DNA of 64,000 nucleotides from Bryoerythrophyllum caledonicum (GCA_963971425.1 OZ020520.1:7482553-7546552); one strand, 5' to 3'; counted from the stretch's first letter, positions 20,811 to 34,490 are shown. Numbers and translations are program-made. Notes: generated by a model from the letters alone, not told the origin.

Positions 20811-23800
20811 TTACGGGGGGTCCTGTGTATCGGGGAGGGTTTGGTTGTTTTTGATTTTGCGTTTATGCAGAAGAATGGACATGGCATGTTGAATAGCAAT
20901 GGTGTTAACGTTTTTAAAGGTGGTTTTAATTGTTTCAATGGGAATTTTGAAGACATTTTCAAGAGTGTTCATAGAGGGGATAAAGGAGGTGGCGCGAGCG
21001 CTAGATGTTATTACAATAGGGGGGTCCACATTCCACCCGAGAGCAATGATGTTGTCAATAAGGGGTTGGTATTTATCAATTTTATTTTGGATTGTTTCTG
21101 GGGAAAATCTATCGTTGCAATATGTGAATTCAATGAATTGAATGGTGTAATCTTGGTTGATGTTATCTAGTGGTGGGTCATTATATGGTAAACCTTTAAC
21201 ACAAAGAATGTCCGGTTTGAGCCGAGCGTTGCAATGACATCTTTGGGTCATGCATGAGCATGGGAGTAGCCACGGGGGGATCGTATTTTCTTGTGGGTTG
21301 TTATTAAAAGTGCCTGCGTTCATTAGTATAAAACATCTCGATTTATTGTAGGAGGTAATTAGTTTTCGGACTTCCCATACCGCTTTATTATGTCTTTTAA
21401 CAATTAGAGAGTGTATGTGGTGGTTTTGGCATTTGAGTAGAACATGAAGCCATGTGTCGGGGTCCGTTGAGGGGCATATAGGGCATGTTATGGATGGGAA
21501 TCTTTCTATTCCAAAGAAGAGTTGTTGCGAGCGTTTCCGATATACTGCCCAATACGGAATTTGATGAGGCATGTTATTTGCGAGTATGAGATGCTGGGGT
21601 TTTTCCAAAAGTTTGTAGAGAGTTCATTGTCTATGTCGTTATTGTTAGTCCATTTTTCTATGTTAGGAATATTTTCTGATATTGTATCAAGGTTGTTGTA
21701 GAGGTCTTGTTTTTTGAGATATTTGCCCAAAAATCTAATTGGGCCTTTGTCAGGGGTGTCTTCTTTGGAGGGCCATTCTTCTTTTTGAAAGTAGTATGGG
21801 GTAGCATGGGCATGCTCGTGTGGGTCTTTGGCATTTTTGTGTGTTTTTTCTCGGCCTTCTTTAGCTAATTTGTCTGCTTATTCGTTGCCATCAATGTTGG
21901 CATGGGCTCTCACTTTATGGAGGGTTGTGATATGTGTACGGTTTTGTAACATTTGGACCATTGATGTAATATGATTTTGTCGGGGTGGCTATTATGAAGG
22001 GTAGGGTGTGTTATTTGAGTGTTTATTAGGTAAAGTGCATTTATACAATCGGTGAATATATGTGCGGGTTCATTTTTGTATTTTGTTGTGATGATTTGTA
22101 TTGTTTTGTGAATGGCCATGAATTCTACTTTGAGTATATTTTGTAGTCCATGGAGTCTTTTGGCTAGTTTAATTTCCTTGGTAGAGTTATATATGCCATA
22201 TCCAGCTTTTTCTCTGCGCCAGGAGCCCGGGCTAACTTGTTCGGGTGGTTTAAAGGAGCCATCAGTGTAATAGCTGTGTGCTGGGTTAAATTTTGGTGTG
22301 GTATGAGTTGGGTAGTTTGGAAGAAGGGGAGGTGTGACGGAGTAGTTTATTGTATTGTTGATATAATTTAGTTTTGACCAATTTTTACTTTTGTTTACAG
22401 GGGTTTGTGTGGGTGTTGGTGGGACCATATTTGTGTAGGGTCTCTGTATGTACAGATTGTCTATTATGGAGGTGAGTTCCTCAATTTGTTCGAGGGAGCC
22501 AAAGGTTTGTTTTTGATGATGGACGCATAGCATTTGTAATGTAGATGGTTCAATTCGAGGTGTTTTGAGTTCGGGTGGAATAGTGGGTTCTTTGTATGGT
22601 ATTGTATCTGCTTGGAATAATGTAATGATATGGAAATCTGGAAATGGGTTTAAGTGTGGGTTATTGTTTTGGTACCAATTGTTGTTCGGTGTGATGATGA
22701 TTGTATTTGTGTTAATTGGATCTTGTTTGGCGGCAAGTCGAGCCCAATGTATTGCTTGTTCCATATCTTTCTCGTTGTGGGGGTGAGCTATACCATTTCC
22801 AATCCATTTATAGTCAAAGGCCTTTCCTAGGGATCCAAATATTTTGTCTCTTTCATAAGGTGAGTAGAATTCTTTTAGTTGGTAGAACATGTGACCGGGG
22901 AAGAAAAATATGATTGTTCAATGTTAAAGGATGAGATTAGTGAATCTAAAATGGGAGTGGGTATTGTGTATTGTGCATTTTTTAGGGGGTCAGTTTTTGG
23001 TATTCGGTATTTATACCTTTGGTATAACCAGATTAGTTCGGTTTCAAAGGATTGGGTCGTTGGTTCGATGTTTGTGGGGGTTTTTAATTTTGTATTGTAT
23101 TGCTTCCATAACCATTGGAGTCTAGTAATGGGGATGGTGTGTAAGTGTCGGCCATTTTCTTTATATAGATGTGCTTGATCGTTATCTATTAGAATTGTGT
23201 TTGAGGATGTAAGGATATCTTTTTCAGGGTTGCATTTGGTTGTGTAAATGTTTAAGATTGGAATAATTATGGGTGGTGTTACAGATCTTGAGTCTAAAAG
23301 TTGTTCTTGTGGGTGGTGGGCTTGGATAATATCTGAGTATGTTTTGTTTTAGGTTTTTTGGTAGTATTGTTTTAATTTTTCGGTATTATGTATGGAGGTA
23401 TTGGTGTCGTATCTTGGAAATAGGTCTCTTTGGGGGAGCCATTTACTGTATGTGTTATGATTGTATTGCCATTGGCATAGATATTTTGTGTAGGTGTTTT
23501 GTATGTTATTTGTGTCTATGTGTTGGATATGTTTATGATGTATGATGTTGTTAATGGGATATGTGGTAGGCTTCTTAGGAATGTGTGTTGGGGGGCGGAG
23601 ATGGTATGTATGTGTGGGGTTAGGGGGATTGATTGGTGTGGGAATATTTCTTGGGATGATGCTATTGTTGAGGGTGATGCATGGATTCTTAAGTATATGC
23701 GAGTATGGGTGTATATTACAAGAAGTATGACAGTGGTGGGGCATGTTGGGTGGCAAAATAGTTGTTTAGCAACATTTAGGGCACTTTTTACTAATTTGGT

Positions 23801-26800
23801 TGGGGTGAAGTGGTAGATTTTGAAGTCTTCATAGTTCATGATGTGTGTGCCGTTAGGTAGAGTAATTTGGATTAGTTCAAGAATATTTTTTGAGAGGAGT
23901 TTTTGTAGGAGCTTTTGGGAAAGTTGAGCATTGAGTGTGTTGTGGTTTAGTGTTTCTTGCCGCCATAGTATTTCAAGTGTTGTAGGGTTAATGAGGAAGT
24001 TTGGGAGTGTGCTTTTAAGGTGGACTTTGGCTATATGTTTTAATAAGAAGAATGTACGTGTTATTGGTGATCTTATACAGTCGTTTTTTTTAATTCTGGG
24101 TATGTTTTCGGCGCCACCGTATTGGGCAAGGATGTAATGAGTTAATCCATTATAAATTTTTCCAAGTCTACCTTTATCCTTTAAGGCATTTTGTAGTTGT
24201 TCACCTATACATTGGAGATATGCGTTTTTTAGGGAGAAGGCTTCAAGTCCAAATAGGTTATGTGGGAGTTGTGTTATTGTGTTTGACATACATTTTGGTA
24301 ATCCACATATGATTTTTTGTATGGCGATTATTTTTTGATCAAGTTTTTTGATGGCTGGCATAGAGTATGGTACACCATAAAAACTGTATGCCACACCTGG
24401 GCGTAGTACTGTATCAACCATTTTTATTTTTTGTTTCATAGTGGCCGGACATGTTGTTAGTTCTTTGCATTGTTTGATAAGCTTTGTGGTTGTAGTGTGA
24501 ATTTGAATTTTCCATTTTAGTGAGGGAACAAGATTTGTACCTAGATATATGTATGGTTCGTTTTGGTGTAGTATAGGAATTGGTTGGTTGCGGTAGTTGA
24601 TGTTAGCAGTTTGCATTAGGGCTTTGAAAGTGATAGGGTTCAATTTAGATTTGTTTGGGCATCCAGAAGGGGCACATTTTGGGACTCCCACATCCATGCC
24701 AGCCCATTTACAATATCTATCAATTTTATTGAGTTGTATTTGGATTGATTTGATTTTGTTAGTTATGGTGGTTAGATCATCGGCGTATGCGGCGGAGTTT
24801 ATTTTGACCTGTGATGTGCCAAAAGTGTATCCGTAATTGCCTCTTTCTAGCCATCTAAGTAGTGGTTCTAAAAATATAATGAATAAGTATGGGCTGAGGG
24901 TGTCCCCTTGTATAGTTCCTCTTTGGATGGGTATGGGTTTTGTTTTCCCAAAGTGTTCACCGGTATAACAGGTAGATGATTGAGAGTAGATGTTTCCAAC
25001 AAGTGTAGTTGCCTCTTTTGGGAATCCAAGGTCCATCATTATTGCTAGAAGTCTGGCATGGTCAATTGAGCCAAAGGCATTTTTGAAGTCCACGTATAGT
25101 ATGTATATATCTTGGTTAGTAAATTTTGCATCTTCTAGTGCGGCTATTATAGTTTGTATTTGTGGTGCGGTGCTTCTCTCTGCTCTAAATCCTTCTTGAT
25201 TGTCATGTAGGATTTTGAGTTTTTCGCCGTATGAGGATAGTATGGAGGTGAGTGTACTGGTAAAGAGTTTATATATTGTGTTAGCTAGTGCAATTGGCCT
25301 ATGGTTGGGTAGCTTGGACGGGTCTCCTTTTTTGTATAGTAAAATTGTTGTACTTGTTTTCCATGAGTTTGGTATTTGTTGTTGTTTATAACAGTGAGAG
25401 AAGAATAAGAATAGTAGTTTATGAAATCTTGGAGGCATGTTTTTGAGTATTGAGTTTGGTATGTGGTCTGGGCCTGGGGCTTTATTATTTCCAAGATTTT
25501 GAAGGCATGTGTCGTATGTGGCTCTGTTGAGGTATCATGTATTGGAATTTCTGGTTCGCCCCGTTTGTTAAGGATATATCAGTCCAGGTCATGCCATGGG
25601 TATTGGCGTACTGCACATGTACATTCTATTGTATGTTGTGGTTGGTAATTGCATGTTGGTACTGTTGGTCTATTGGTTTTTGTTTGTTGGTTAAATATTT
25701 CATTCGCAATGTCTTCGGGGCTAGTTAGTATATTATTATATTGATCTGTAATACAATCCATTGGTGGGGATTCAAAGTTTTTAAAAACTTTTTTGTTAAT
25801 TTTTTTTGGGCTGGTTTCGTGTAGTTGTCTGTATTTTGAGATGGCTTTTTTAATGTTTTCTTTGGTGTATTTTGTGATTATTTTCCGAGCTTGTATGTTG
25901 GCATTTTTTGCAATTAACGCGATATCTTTTATCCATGCATAGTGGGGAAGGTTCGGAGGCGGTGGGGTAGAGATTTGGATGTGTTGTAGAGTTAATAGTT
26001 CATTGTATATGGGGTGGTTACGCCATTGAGGGTTGTTTTTTACAATTCTAATGGTTTTGCGTATGGTATGGTATGTGGGTAAGTGTTGTTTCCAAGTTTT
26101 AGAAAGTTTGCGGGGTAGGTACCCGCCTTGTCGAGAAGTTATGTTTGTCATTTGAGGTATTGGGTTTGCTCTACATGTTTGTTCTAGTGTATCAAAGATT
26201 TTATTGATGAGTCTGTCTAGGGTGTGGCATGCTTCTTGCCATTGTGTTTGTGTTAATTGACTATTATTTTCAAGAGTGTTTATGAGGGGGTCTATTTGTA
26301 CGGAGTTTTCTTCGAAGAATTTTGTGTTGAATTTTTCTATGTTGGTTTTTGGGATGGGGTTTAGTATGCATATAGGGTCTTTGTTTGAGATTATAGGAGT
26401 TCTACTAATTAATGTGTTATTTGGTATGTGCAATTGTACGGGTGAGTGGTCGGAGTTGAGAATAATATCTTTGTTTGTTGTGGAGGTGCATTGTGTATTG
26501 TTGTTTGTATTTATATAGAATCCATCTATTAGACTCCAATCACTATAATTATAGCCACCTTGTCTAGAGAATTGTATATCGGTTTTAATGTAAGTGAAGT
26601 TTAAGTTTTTTGTGAAGCGTCGCCATTGGTAATCAATGTTTTGAGGGGGGGATGTGATGGTTTCCATTTTGGCGGCCAATTAGCGCTATGTCTCTGTTGA
26701 AGTCTCTGCATAATAGGTATGTATGATTGGGATTATTATTAATTTGGGATGTAATAGTGTTTTGTATATCTAAGAGAAATCTAGTATCTTTGGGATGGGA

Positions 26801-28000
26801 TGGCATATACATGTGAAAGATTAACCACGGTTGTAGCGGGTGATTATTGATTTTAATTATTTGAATGTATGGTGATATGCGCATTGGGGTAGGGATTTTG
26901 TTGATGTTGCCTGGGAATGTATATTTTTTGTGTATTAATGTAAGGAGGCCACCGCGGCCTGGTGTGTATGGTCTCCGTTGTTGCATGCATCTTGTAAGTG
27001 CATGTGTATTGTTAAAGATGAGTTTATAGTTTTGAAATAGATTTTGTATATATTTTGTAGATTTTGTGGCGGTTATTTTTGTTTCTTGTATAACTATGAG
27101 GGCCGGTGGTGTGTCTGTGTTTGTGACTAAAGTTTGTAAGCTAGGGAGGGCAGTGTTTAGTGAGGAGGCATTCCATGTGATTATGTATGTATTTTCTTGG
27201 TTTGATCTAATGTTTTGATTTTGAGGAGGAATGTAGGGAAGAGGTGGGGGTGGGTGGGTGTATTCTGGTATAGGGTCTAGACATTTTAGTGATTCATTTA
27301 TGAGGTTGTTAGGGAGGTAAGGGAATTTTAGTTTTATTATATCATTTGGGGGTGGTATGTTTTGACTGTGTAAGAAGTCGTATAGTCTTTTATGTATTGA
27401 GTTCTCATGGCTTATAATATTTTGGTTGTCTTCAAGAAACTTTGTATACGGGTGCGGAATGTGAATGTGTGGCTCTAGTGGGTTTTGTAGGTTTAGTAAC
27501 TTTTGTAGAAGTGTATTGGTTCATGTAATTGTGTTCAAATTTTGTGGATTTAGGAGATGGTTGCATTCATCTATGTGTGGATGAGTAGTGATTATTAGTG
27601 CATATAGGATATGAGGTGGTGGATGCATATTTTTTTGTTGTATGTATTGGGCAATGTATGGGTGTGTATTGTTATGTGCGTGGTGAAGTGTATGTGTGTT
27701 TTTTAAGAGAGGTGCGAAGGATTTTGCAATGTGTCCATATTCCGGTTGTAATTTTACAGTATTAGGTATGAAGAATAGTTTGGCATTTTTCTTATGTGAT
27801 GTAGGGTGTATTTTTAGTATGTTGGGCATGGGTCCCAGGTTGGTTTCTATGTCTCCTCCTAGAAGTAGTAGGAGTTTGTTATATGTATGTTTATCGTTGT
27901 ATTTTAAAGTTTTTTCTCTTTTTTTACTTCTTTGGGACTTTGCTATGTTATGAAGGTCTTGTTTGTTTGAGGGGAGGTGGATGTTTGTATTTTGCATGTG
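20811..28000 (-). pseudogene. L1 ORF2 polyprotein (EN-RT-RNase H-PD/ExK-like)
   Basis: Domains in order: a 2A-like motif with one change, GGDIETNLGP (27859-27830); AP-type endonuclease (FNRDIALIGRQNGN near 26,690; LNSDHSPVQLH near 26,450); reverse transcriptase (DFKNAFGSIDHARLL near 25,080; YADDL near 24,785); RNase H (YYTDGSFK near 22,260; FTDCINALY near 22,045); a CPICPSTDPDTWLHVLLKC knuckle (~21,490-21,435); and a C-terminal KPDIL ... FIEFTY domain (~21,210-21,110). The frame is broken at several places (for instance near 27,500, 26,660, 25,500, 22,900 and 21,740). The RT stretch of 640 codons (25,438-23,516) is the best preserved. It would copy the element's RNA at nicked target DNA, but this copy is dead. 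Confidence 0.85.
27830..27859 (-). other. 2A-like motif of L1
   Basis: Codes GGDIETNLGP just after LLLLL. The critical Pro before Gly-Pro is Leu in this copy, which should abolish ribosome skipping if it was functional. Confidence 0.7.
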
Positions 28001-28712
28001 ATATGAATTTCTTGTTATTCATACATTTTGTTGTGAGTGTGATTGTATTTATCTTTAACTTTTTTTGTGTCCATGTGTTGTTTTGCGTAGTTGTTTTTGT
28101 TGTATTAATGATGTATAGGTGTGTGTGTGTCTTTGTTTGTGTATTTTTGTGGTTGTGTTTGGATTTCCGTACGTGTGATTATTGTGTGTAAAGATATTTG
28201 TATATGGGTTTATGTTGGTATTTGAGGGGGTATTTAATTTATTTTTATATGTAGTTGTGTTAGTATTTATGTTGGAATTTATACTCTTGTTAGTTTTTAT
28301 GTTTGTATTAGTATGTATTTCAGTTTTTATACTGGTGTTAGTACTAGTATTCGCATGGAATTTGTTATATGTAAGTTTGGCGTTGTATTTTAACGTTTCT
28401 CCTTTCTTTGTAATTCTTTGGGGCTTTATTATGTTGTGAGGGTCTTGTTTGTTGAGGGGGAGGTGGATGTTTGTATTTTGTATGTGTGAAATGAATTTCT
28501 TGTTATTAATACATTTTGTTGTGAGTGGAATTATATTTATCTTTAGTTTTTTATTTGTCCATTTGTTGTTTTGCGTAGTTGTTTTTGTTTTATTAATGAT
28601 GTATAGGTGCATGTATGTTTGTTTGTTTGTTTTTGTGGTTTTGTTTGACTTTTGTATGTGTGATTACTGTGTACAAGGATATTTCTACATGGTTTTATGT
28701 TGGTATTTGGGG
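27960..28712 (-). repeat. L1 linker: tandem ~490-bp units
   Basis: The block at about 27,965-28,200 is repeated at about 28,445-28,690: both carry TTTTGTTGTGAGTG, then TGTTTTGCGTAGTTGTTTTTG and TTAATGATGTATAGGTG. A further unit continues beyond L2 at 55,891-56,050. Translated on the minus strand, the interposed parts read as Thr/Asn/Lys-rich repeats (TNTNTTTYKNKLNTPSNTN). The last unit runs directly into the 2A-like motif. Confidence 0.7.
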
Positions 28713-30897
28713 AAGCGCCAATTGCTAGTATGATACTGAACAGCACGAGGATGTGTAGAGAGTGAGCTATGTATTTCGTGGTGAGGGGAGGCACATGGAC
28801 TTAGTCTTGAGATCTTGGAGTATGTGCAGTAAGGAGGTGGCTGGCCTTACTGAGAGTCCACATGGTCTGAAATCTAGACGTTGGTGTGGCTTGAGAGGCA
28901 GATCATTTGTTGGCAGAGTTCAGTACACCAGATCTCGAACTTTTAGAGATGTTAGACAAATCTTTGAAAGCGATCTATGCAAAGATCATGGGAAACTAAT
29001 CTGAAGCATGGGAAACTAGTGTTGTTGCACAGATCAGGACCCATTGACGCTCCACATCTCTAGATCCGCCCAAATTGAGTGTAGTAGATCGAGATGTGCG
29101 CCCACCACCTAGTCCTTGAACCTTCCCGATCCACGATCCAATCATACCAAGAGATTGAGCAATACAGGGAGCCAACAGCCATACTAGGACACACGCACTC
29201 AACCATTCCTTGGAGGCAAATTCTATGTCAACACTTACAGGCTATCTCTAACCTTCTCCACACTTTTTTGTTCTAACATTTATTAGGTATTATCACTTCC
29301 ACATTATCACCATGGCCTCATAGGAAAATACATACTCTACAAAACAAAGCTTACATCATTTGTTCAAGGATCTTATGCACTAGATTTGGAGGACAACGAC
29401 GCAGGAAAACCTCTGGAGTCAAGCCCAACACAACACAACATCCAGATTTGCCTCAAGACAACCACAAAACAATAAATCAGGTTATCTCTACCCATCTCCA
29501 TTTCTTTTCTGTTATAGACTTTTTTATATCTAGAAACACATTACACATCACTACATCCACACTCATCAGCTATAGTGCACCAAAACCCCACCAATACACC
29601 ATGCGCACACAAATCTGCACAAAAAACCTAACCCTAAACTATACTAAATTCATTCACACGCGGAAGCGCTCGCAAATATTTCCAGATCTAGATCTACTTG
29701 TGCAGAATCAGCAAACTTGTACACAGGAGCCACTCCGCGCGCACCCACAACTAATCTGCACCAAAAGAACAATCCTACAGAGCATCAGCAACAAAAACAA
29801 CAACTTGGAGGTGATCTGCGACAAAGGACCAGCAGTAAGGATGTCACAGCACATTCGCAAGCACACCAAGCGCACAAGCAGACGAAAACAAGATCATACC
29901 AGGTGAGTAAAAACGTAAAACCCTCCATTTCTTGCACACCCACACGCCACAGATCTCCTCACTCTTCACCTGATCTCACATCCCTCCCTGTCTACCCTCT
30001 CTCCCCACCCTACCTCTCCCTCTTTCCATCTTTCACTTTTCCCCGCCCCCCTCCCAAGCCGATTATAGCCCCCCCTCTACCCCATCTCCCCAGCATAGAC
30101 AAGAATTCCGTAGCCCCTCCCCTCCCGAAAACCCTCAGCACCCCCCCACTCACTAAGAAGCCTAATACACAAAGCAGTAATCCCACCCGACTAGACACCA
30201 ACTCCCCTCACAGACTAAGCCCCTACGAGTACCCCCCCTTATCCCCCCTTGCCTCGAACCAGGCTCCTCCGAATCCCACCCCCTGATGCCCTCCCTCACA
30301 CCCAATCCCCCTGCTTCCGCCCCCACATACAACCCCGCTGCTCCCTTCTTGCCCAAACTACACTTCCCTCCCCACCCCAAACTGCCTCCCCCCTCACAGA
30401 TTGAGTACCTCCCGTCCCCGACTCAAAACCCTCCCTCTCAATACACCCCCTCATAGACTGAGTACCTCCCCTCTCCGGCTCAAAACCCTCCCTCTCAATA
30501 GAGAAACTTCCCCATCCAGTTCGGAAACCCTCCCTCTCCGAAACTTAACCCTCCCTCACGGAACTCTGAACCCCCTTCCCCAGACTCCTCTCACCGAAAG
30601 ACCCAGATCAAACTGCAGCTTCCCACCCTCCCCTCGGAAGGCTAAACCCCAGCCCGCAGCGACCCCCCTTTCTGCAGTGACCTCCCCCGAGCCCAAACCC
30701 AACCTTCCCAGCGACACCAAGAACGGATGTTGCGACCCACCTAATCCCCCTTGCGACCTCCCCAAAGGTAATAGCGACCTACCTCTCTCCAAAAGAGACC
30801 TCCCTAACATCCACAGAGACCCCCCTCCCTCACATAACGACTTCCCCCCTCCACATAGCGACTTTCCCCCCTTCCATTACTTCACTGTAGACAAACC
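28713..30897 (+). other. L2 5' leader
   Basis: Holds the box CACACGCGGAAGCGCTCGCA (about 29,656-29,675), also present in the leaders of L1 (59,751-59,770, minus) and L3 (52,980-53,000, minus). From about 29,930 onward it becomes strongly pyrimidine-rich and repetitive. A ~70-bp unit with AAAACCCTCCCTCTCAATA occurs around 30,395-30,510, then repeated GCGACC(T/C) words follow at 30,658-30,870. It probably contains the internal promoter. An open frame continues through it (from 29,717, then from 30,401), but its composition follows the repeats. Confidence 0.6.
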
Positions 30898-32447
30898 AAT
30901 GAAGGGTAACACCAGGGATAGCTCCAGCACCCACATGGAGATAGAGGTCGTGGAGGACAACTCCACAGCGACCCCAACCACGAAGACATCAAGAAGGATG
31001 GACAAGGAAGGTGGGAGTAGCAAGAAAAGCAAGATATCCCCGAGACAAAAAGGTAAGATAATCTCCACACCAGAACTATGCTCCTTCAAATTTTGGATGG
31101 GCTTCCAAGCCATGGAAGCAATTGCAATTGAAGAGGGAGCTGAACCTTTATTTAGCGGTGAAACGGTGGAAGACATGGTCACTAGAGAGCTAAAACCGGA
31201 GGAGGTCAAGGAGGTAAGTATTGTAAGGGTAGCATTCCCCCGAATCCCACAAGTGCTATACCCGATGTCAAGGAAAGGGGAGGTTGGACAACACTTCAAC
31301 CTCACCCAAATTCCTTTCGACATCCCTACAAACGAGAACTCTGGTATGTCCCTAGACTTTCATGTTGGAATTCACTTCGAAATCCCAAAAACCCCTATTA
31401 TGCATGATGAGGTAAAGGAGATGGTCATTGCAAGGCTAAAAATGATGAACATTTCTCTTGGCAAACAATTAATTGATCCTATTGCTATTCAATGTCTAAG
31501 CATCAAACAAGGGAAGATTAAGGGAGTGTGGGCGGGAAGCATTAAGTTACACTTGCTCAAACCCGAGGTAGATGGATTGATGTTACTTAAAGGCATTAGA
31601 CCCTTTATTCTTAAAATTGAGGGAAAATTAGTTGTTGGCAAAGTTTGCAAAGCCTATCAAGGCATTTCTAAAGGTACAAACCTCTCCATGAAGGTTAAAA
31701 GTGATGCATTGAAGGATATCACAGCTCAAATACTCTTCAAGGAAGTACTCGAAGATAGCTTCCGCCGAGGATTTGAATTTGAACTAACGGGAGTGCTAAA
31801 GAAATATGAAGACTCCCACACCTTCCTCATTACTACTACCCCCAAACAAGTGAAGAAAATCCTCCTCCACCAAGCAACCGCACAACACGAAGTATTGGAA
31901 ACAAGGCAAGTGATCGAAGTCAATGGACCAAAAGGTAAACCCGAAACTAAAGCTAAAAAAGATGCACTAACCCTAACCCTATCTCCCCTCCCCATTCACT
32001 TGGATATAGTGCACACCACCCATGAGATTTATAAAGTCATGGGTGGAGCAAATGTCTGCTCTATATCGTTCCACAAAGATAATGGCACTAGCCATAATGG
32101 CAATGCCAATATTCTATGCGCTAACCCTATTGTGTATAGGACCTTTGTGAGGAAAACTCACATCATTGGAGGTAACTATGTGGATTTTGCACCCCACCGA
32201 CGTAGCTTGGAAGGAGACACCCCTCCCACCATGGAAGAAATCAAATCCTTTGGATTTGATGACATCAACAAGGCCATTGTCAACACCATGACCACCTTCC
32301 AAACACAAGAAAAGACCAACAATGTGACCAAGGAAGAACTAGTGATACTTTTGGAAGAAAACAACAAGAAAATTTAGGAGGAGAATAAAGAATACGCCGA
32401 TATGAAGAGCGAGGAGTTGAAGAAACAAATGGCAAGTGTGCAAGAAT

Positions 32448-32560
32448 AGGGGTAGTCACAGTGCGTGGGAGTGGAGAGAGTCTCTCCACGGAGAACTTCT
32501 CCCACCTGGTTCCCCGGGACCAATGGGGAGAGTTCTCCACTCCCCACAACTGTGACGACC
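32448..32560. repeat. Left terminal fold-back of the Pack-type element
   Basis: GTCACAGT-GTGGG-AGTGGAGA at 32455-32477 pairs with TCTCCACTCCCCAC-ACTGTGAC at 32533-32556, so the left end contains the terminus in both orientations. Confidence 0.75.
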
Positions 32561-33261
32561 CATAAAGCATGCTTGTGAAGAAAGGCCCTGCTAATGAGAA
32601 GAGTTTACTGACAAGTGAAAGCCATCCGTGGTGGTACAGTAGCTTGTTCAAGGACGTGGTATTGACGTGCAAGGCTTACTCAAACAATTCAATGTTGTAA
32701 GCATGTAATTCAAACACAATGCTACTGTAGAAATGATGAAGTTTTTTTCCCCCGTTGCCCGACAATGTGTTAAAATGTTTGACTTGGAATAAAATGCCTT
32801 TTTACACTAAAGACAAGATTTTTTTAAAAAAATTCCAGAAAAGAAAATATTCTTTATATGTGTGAAAAATCTCAATGTCAATAGAAACTTTTGTCAAAAA
32901 TTTTGGAGGTGCCCGGTGTCCCCACTTTTGGCTTTAAGTGGTACTAACTTTCAAACCAGAAATCCAAAAAATAATATACATTTCAGAGAAAAATGATTTC
33001 CAGAGACGATTTTTCGTCTTCCATCATAGTGACTAAATTATGCACACATTTTCAACAATGACAAAACAGAGTTGTAGACATGTGTTTATACGTCCATATA
33101 TTCACAAGCAAGAAAAAATTCTCAGGATCACCTCATAATATGGTTCAGAACATTCTCTCAGGATTTGGAAACGTTCGTCTGCCAAACGCAGATCATTATG
33201 TTGGAATGCTGCCAACCGCTTGTTCACATAAAATTGTTGATACTACAATCCAACGAGAACC

Positions 33262-33312
33262 AACAAGAACTCTGGTCTCCAAAATAATCCGGCATGAACA
33301 AAGTGACTGTTC
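33262..33312 (-). repeat. Possible relic of the LINE/SINE 3' tail
   Basis: AGAACTCTGGTCTCC, then CCGGCATGAACAAAGTG, resembles the SINE tail at 3,505-3,545 (AGAACTCCGGTC ... CCGGCATGAATATAGTG). Nothing of the body remains, so this could be chance. Confidence 0.35.
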
Positions 33313-33393
33313 TACAAAAGGTGAGCGGTATAAAATTAGAACACAATCTAGAACCCGTGACCAATGATCAGAACAATCTGCATGAAAATGAGA

Positions 33394-33957
33394 TCAGAGG
33401 CTGCTCTTCTTCGCTGCAGGGTCGAAGACCGGAAACTCCAGCAAGCCCTTGCACTGGTTCCTAGGGAATATGGGGCACTCGATGGGAGTGGACCCATCCG
33501 TGGCCACGCAAATGTACATCTGGTACAGCTGCTTGTTGCCCTGCTCGTCCTTGTTGCACTCCACTCCTGGAAGGTGGCCATTCAGGGCGCTGCCGATGGC
33601 CCTCCGGATGTCCTCGATTTGGTAATGAGAACCGTTTGGAACTATGCCTACACACATAAATCAACGCAGTTGAATCAATCCTAACGAGCGAATAGATGCT
33701 GAACCAGCCTGGTAACTCCTCGACAAGCAATATATAGAGCTACAAAGTCAGGCAAAGCTCTGAAACTCCTGCATGCTCTTCCGGTGCATCATTGGACTAA
33801 GATTGGAATGGTGATTCAACAACTGCTTGTGATGTTTTCTCATGACAGCCATTACTGAGGCATCAATACAATTTTCTAAATATCTAATCACTCGAGACTT
33901 CACTTACTAGAATAAAACACAGTGTAATAGAACTTGTCAATGCTCTCCCTGATTTGC
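33394..33957 (-). pseudogene. RNase T2 gene fragment (3' exons) inside the transposon
   Basis: The last exon (33647-33394) codes IVPNGSHYQIEDIRRAIG, then LPGVECNKDEQGNKQLYQMY and ICVATDGSTPIECPIFP, then KGLLEFPVFD. This is the C-terminus of plant secreted RNase T2 (S-like RNases), with its conserved cysteines. The preceding exon (33957-33908) codes QIRESIDKFYYTVFYS and joins in phase across an intron with GTAAGT/TAG borders (33,648-33,907). The N-terminal exons with the two catalytic His boxes are absent from the element, so this is a captured 3' piece without enzyme activity. The exons show no stop, so capture was recent or selection persisted. Confidence 0.8.
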
Positions 33958-34149
33958 CTGCAAATCAAATATTCAGATTACTCAGTTACAAATAATATTC
34001 CGACAGAAATGAAGAGAAGTGAGGGAGACAAACGAAAGGGCTTTTAAAAGTGACCTACTGACTCGGAGAATCACAAGCAATGAGCACGCCATGTGTTGGC
34101 CCACGCACATGGCTGGAAGGTATCTCCCTAACATCCAATTCATGCAGGC

Positions 34150-34490
34150 TATGACATGAAGAACATGAAAATGAACACAGAATGCTCCCATCCAGAAACA
34201 CAGTTCATGAAAATGAACACACAATGAACACACAATGAACACACTTCATGAAAATGAACACACAATGCTCCCATCCAGAATTAAGGTGAGCATGAGTGAA
34301 AGTTGTCTGCATCAGTGAAAGTTGTCTGCATCAGTGAAAGTTGTCTGCAAGCAAAAAAAAATGATACCCTAGGAATCAGTGGAAGCAAAACATTGTTGAT
34401 TAAAGCGACATTGAATTAAGGTGAGCATCCGAATTAAGCTGAGCATCAAATTAAGCGACATCAAATTAAGCTGAGCATCCAAATTAACGC
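34150..34490. repeat. Short tandem repeats within the transposon
   Basis: Three patterns stand side by side: ATGAAAATGAACACACA (34,165-34,270), GCATCAGTGAAAGTTGTCT in three copies (34,288-34,350), and AATTAAGCTGAGCATC-type units (34,394-34,485). Confidence 0.85.

Noticed and set aside
22565-28733. Many plus-strand open frames with Phe/Cys/Val-rich proteins
   Set aside because: They are shadows opposite L1 ORF2 on the minus strand; their hydrophobic composition is an effect of AC-rich coding DNA.
29904-29916. Splice donor CCAGGTGAGTAAA in the L2 leader
   Set aside because: No matching acceptor near ORF1 and the site is not clearly conserved in L1 or L3.
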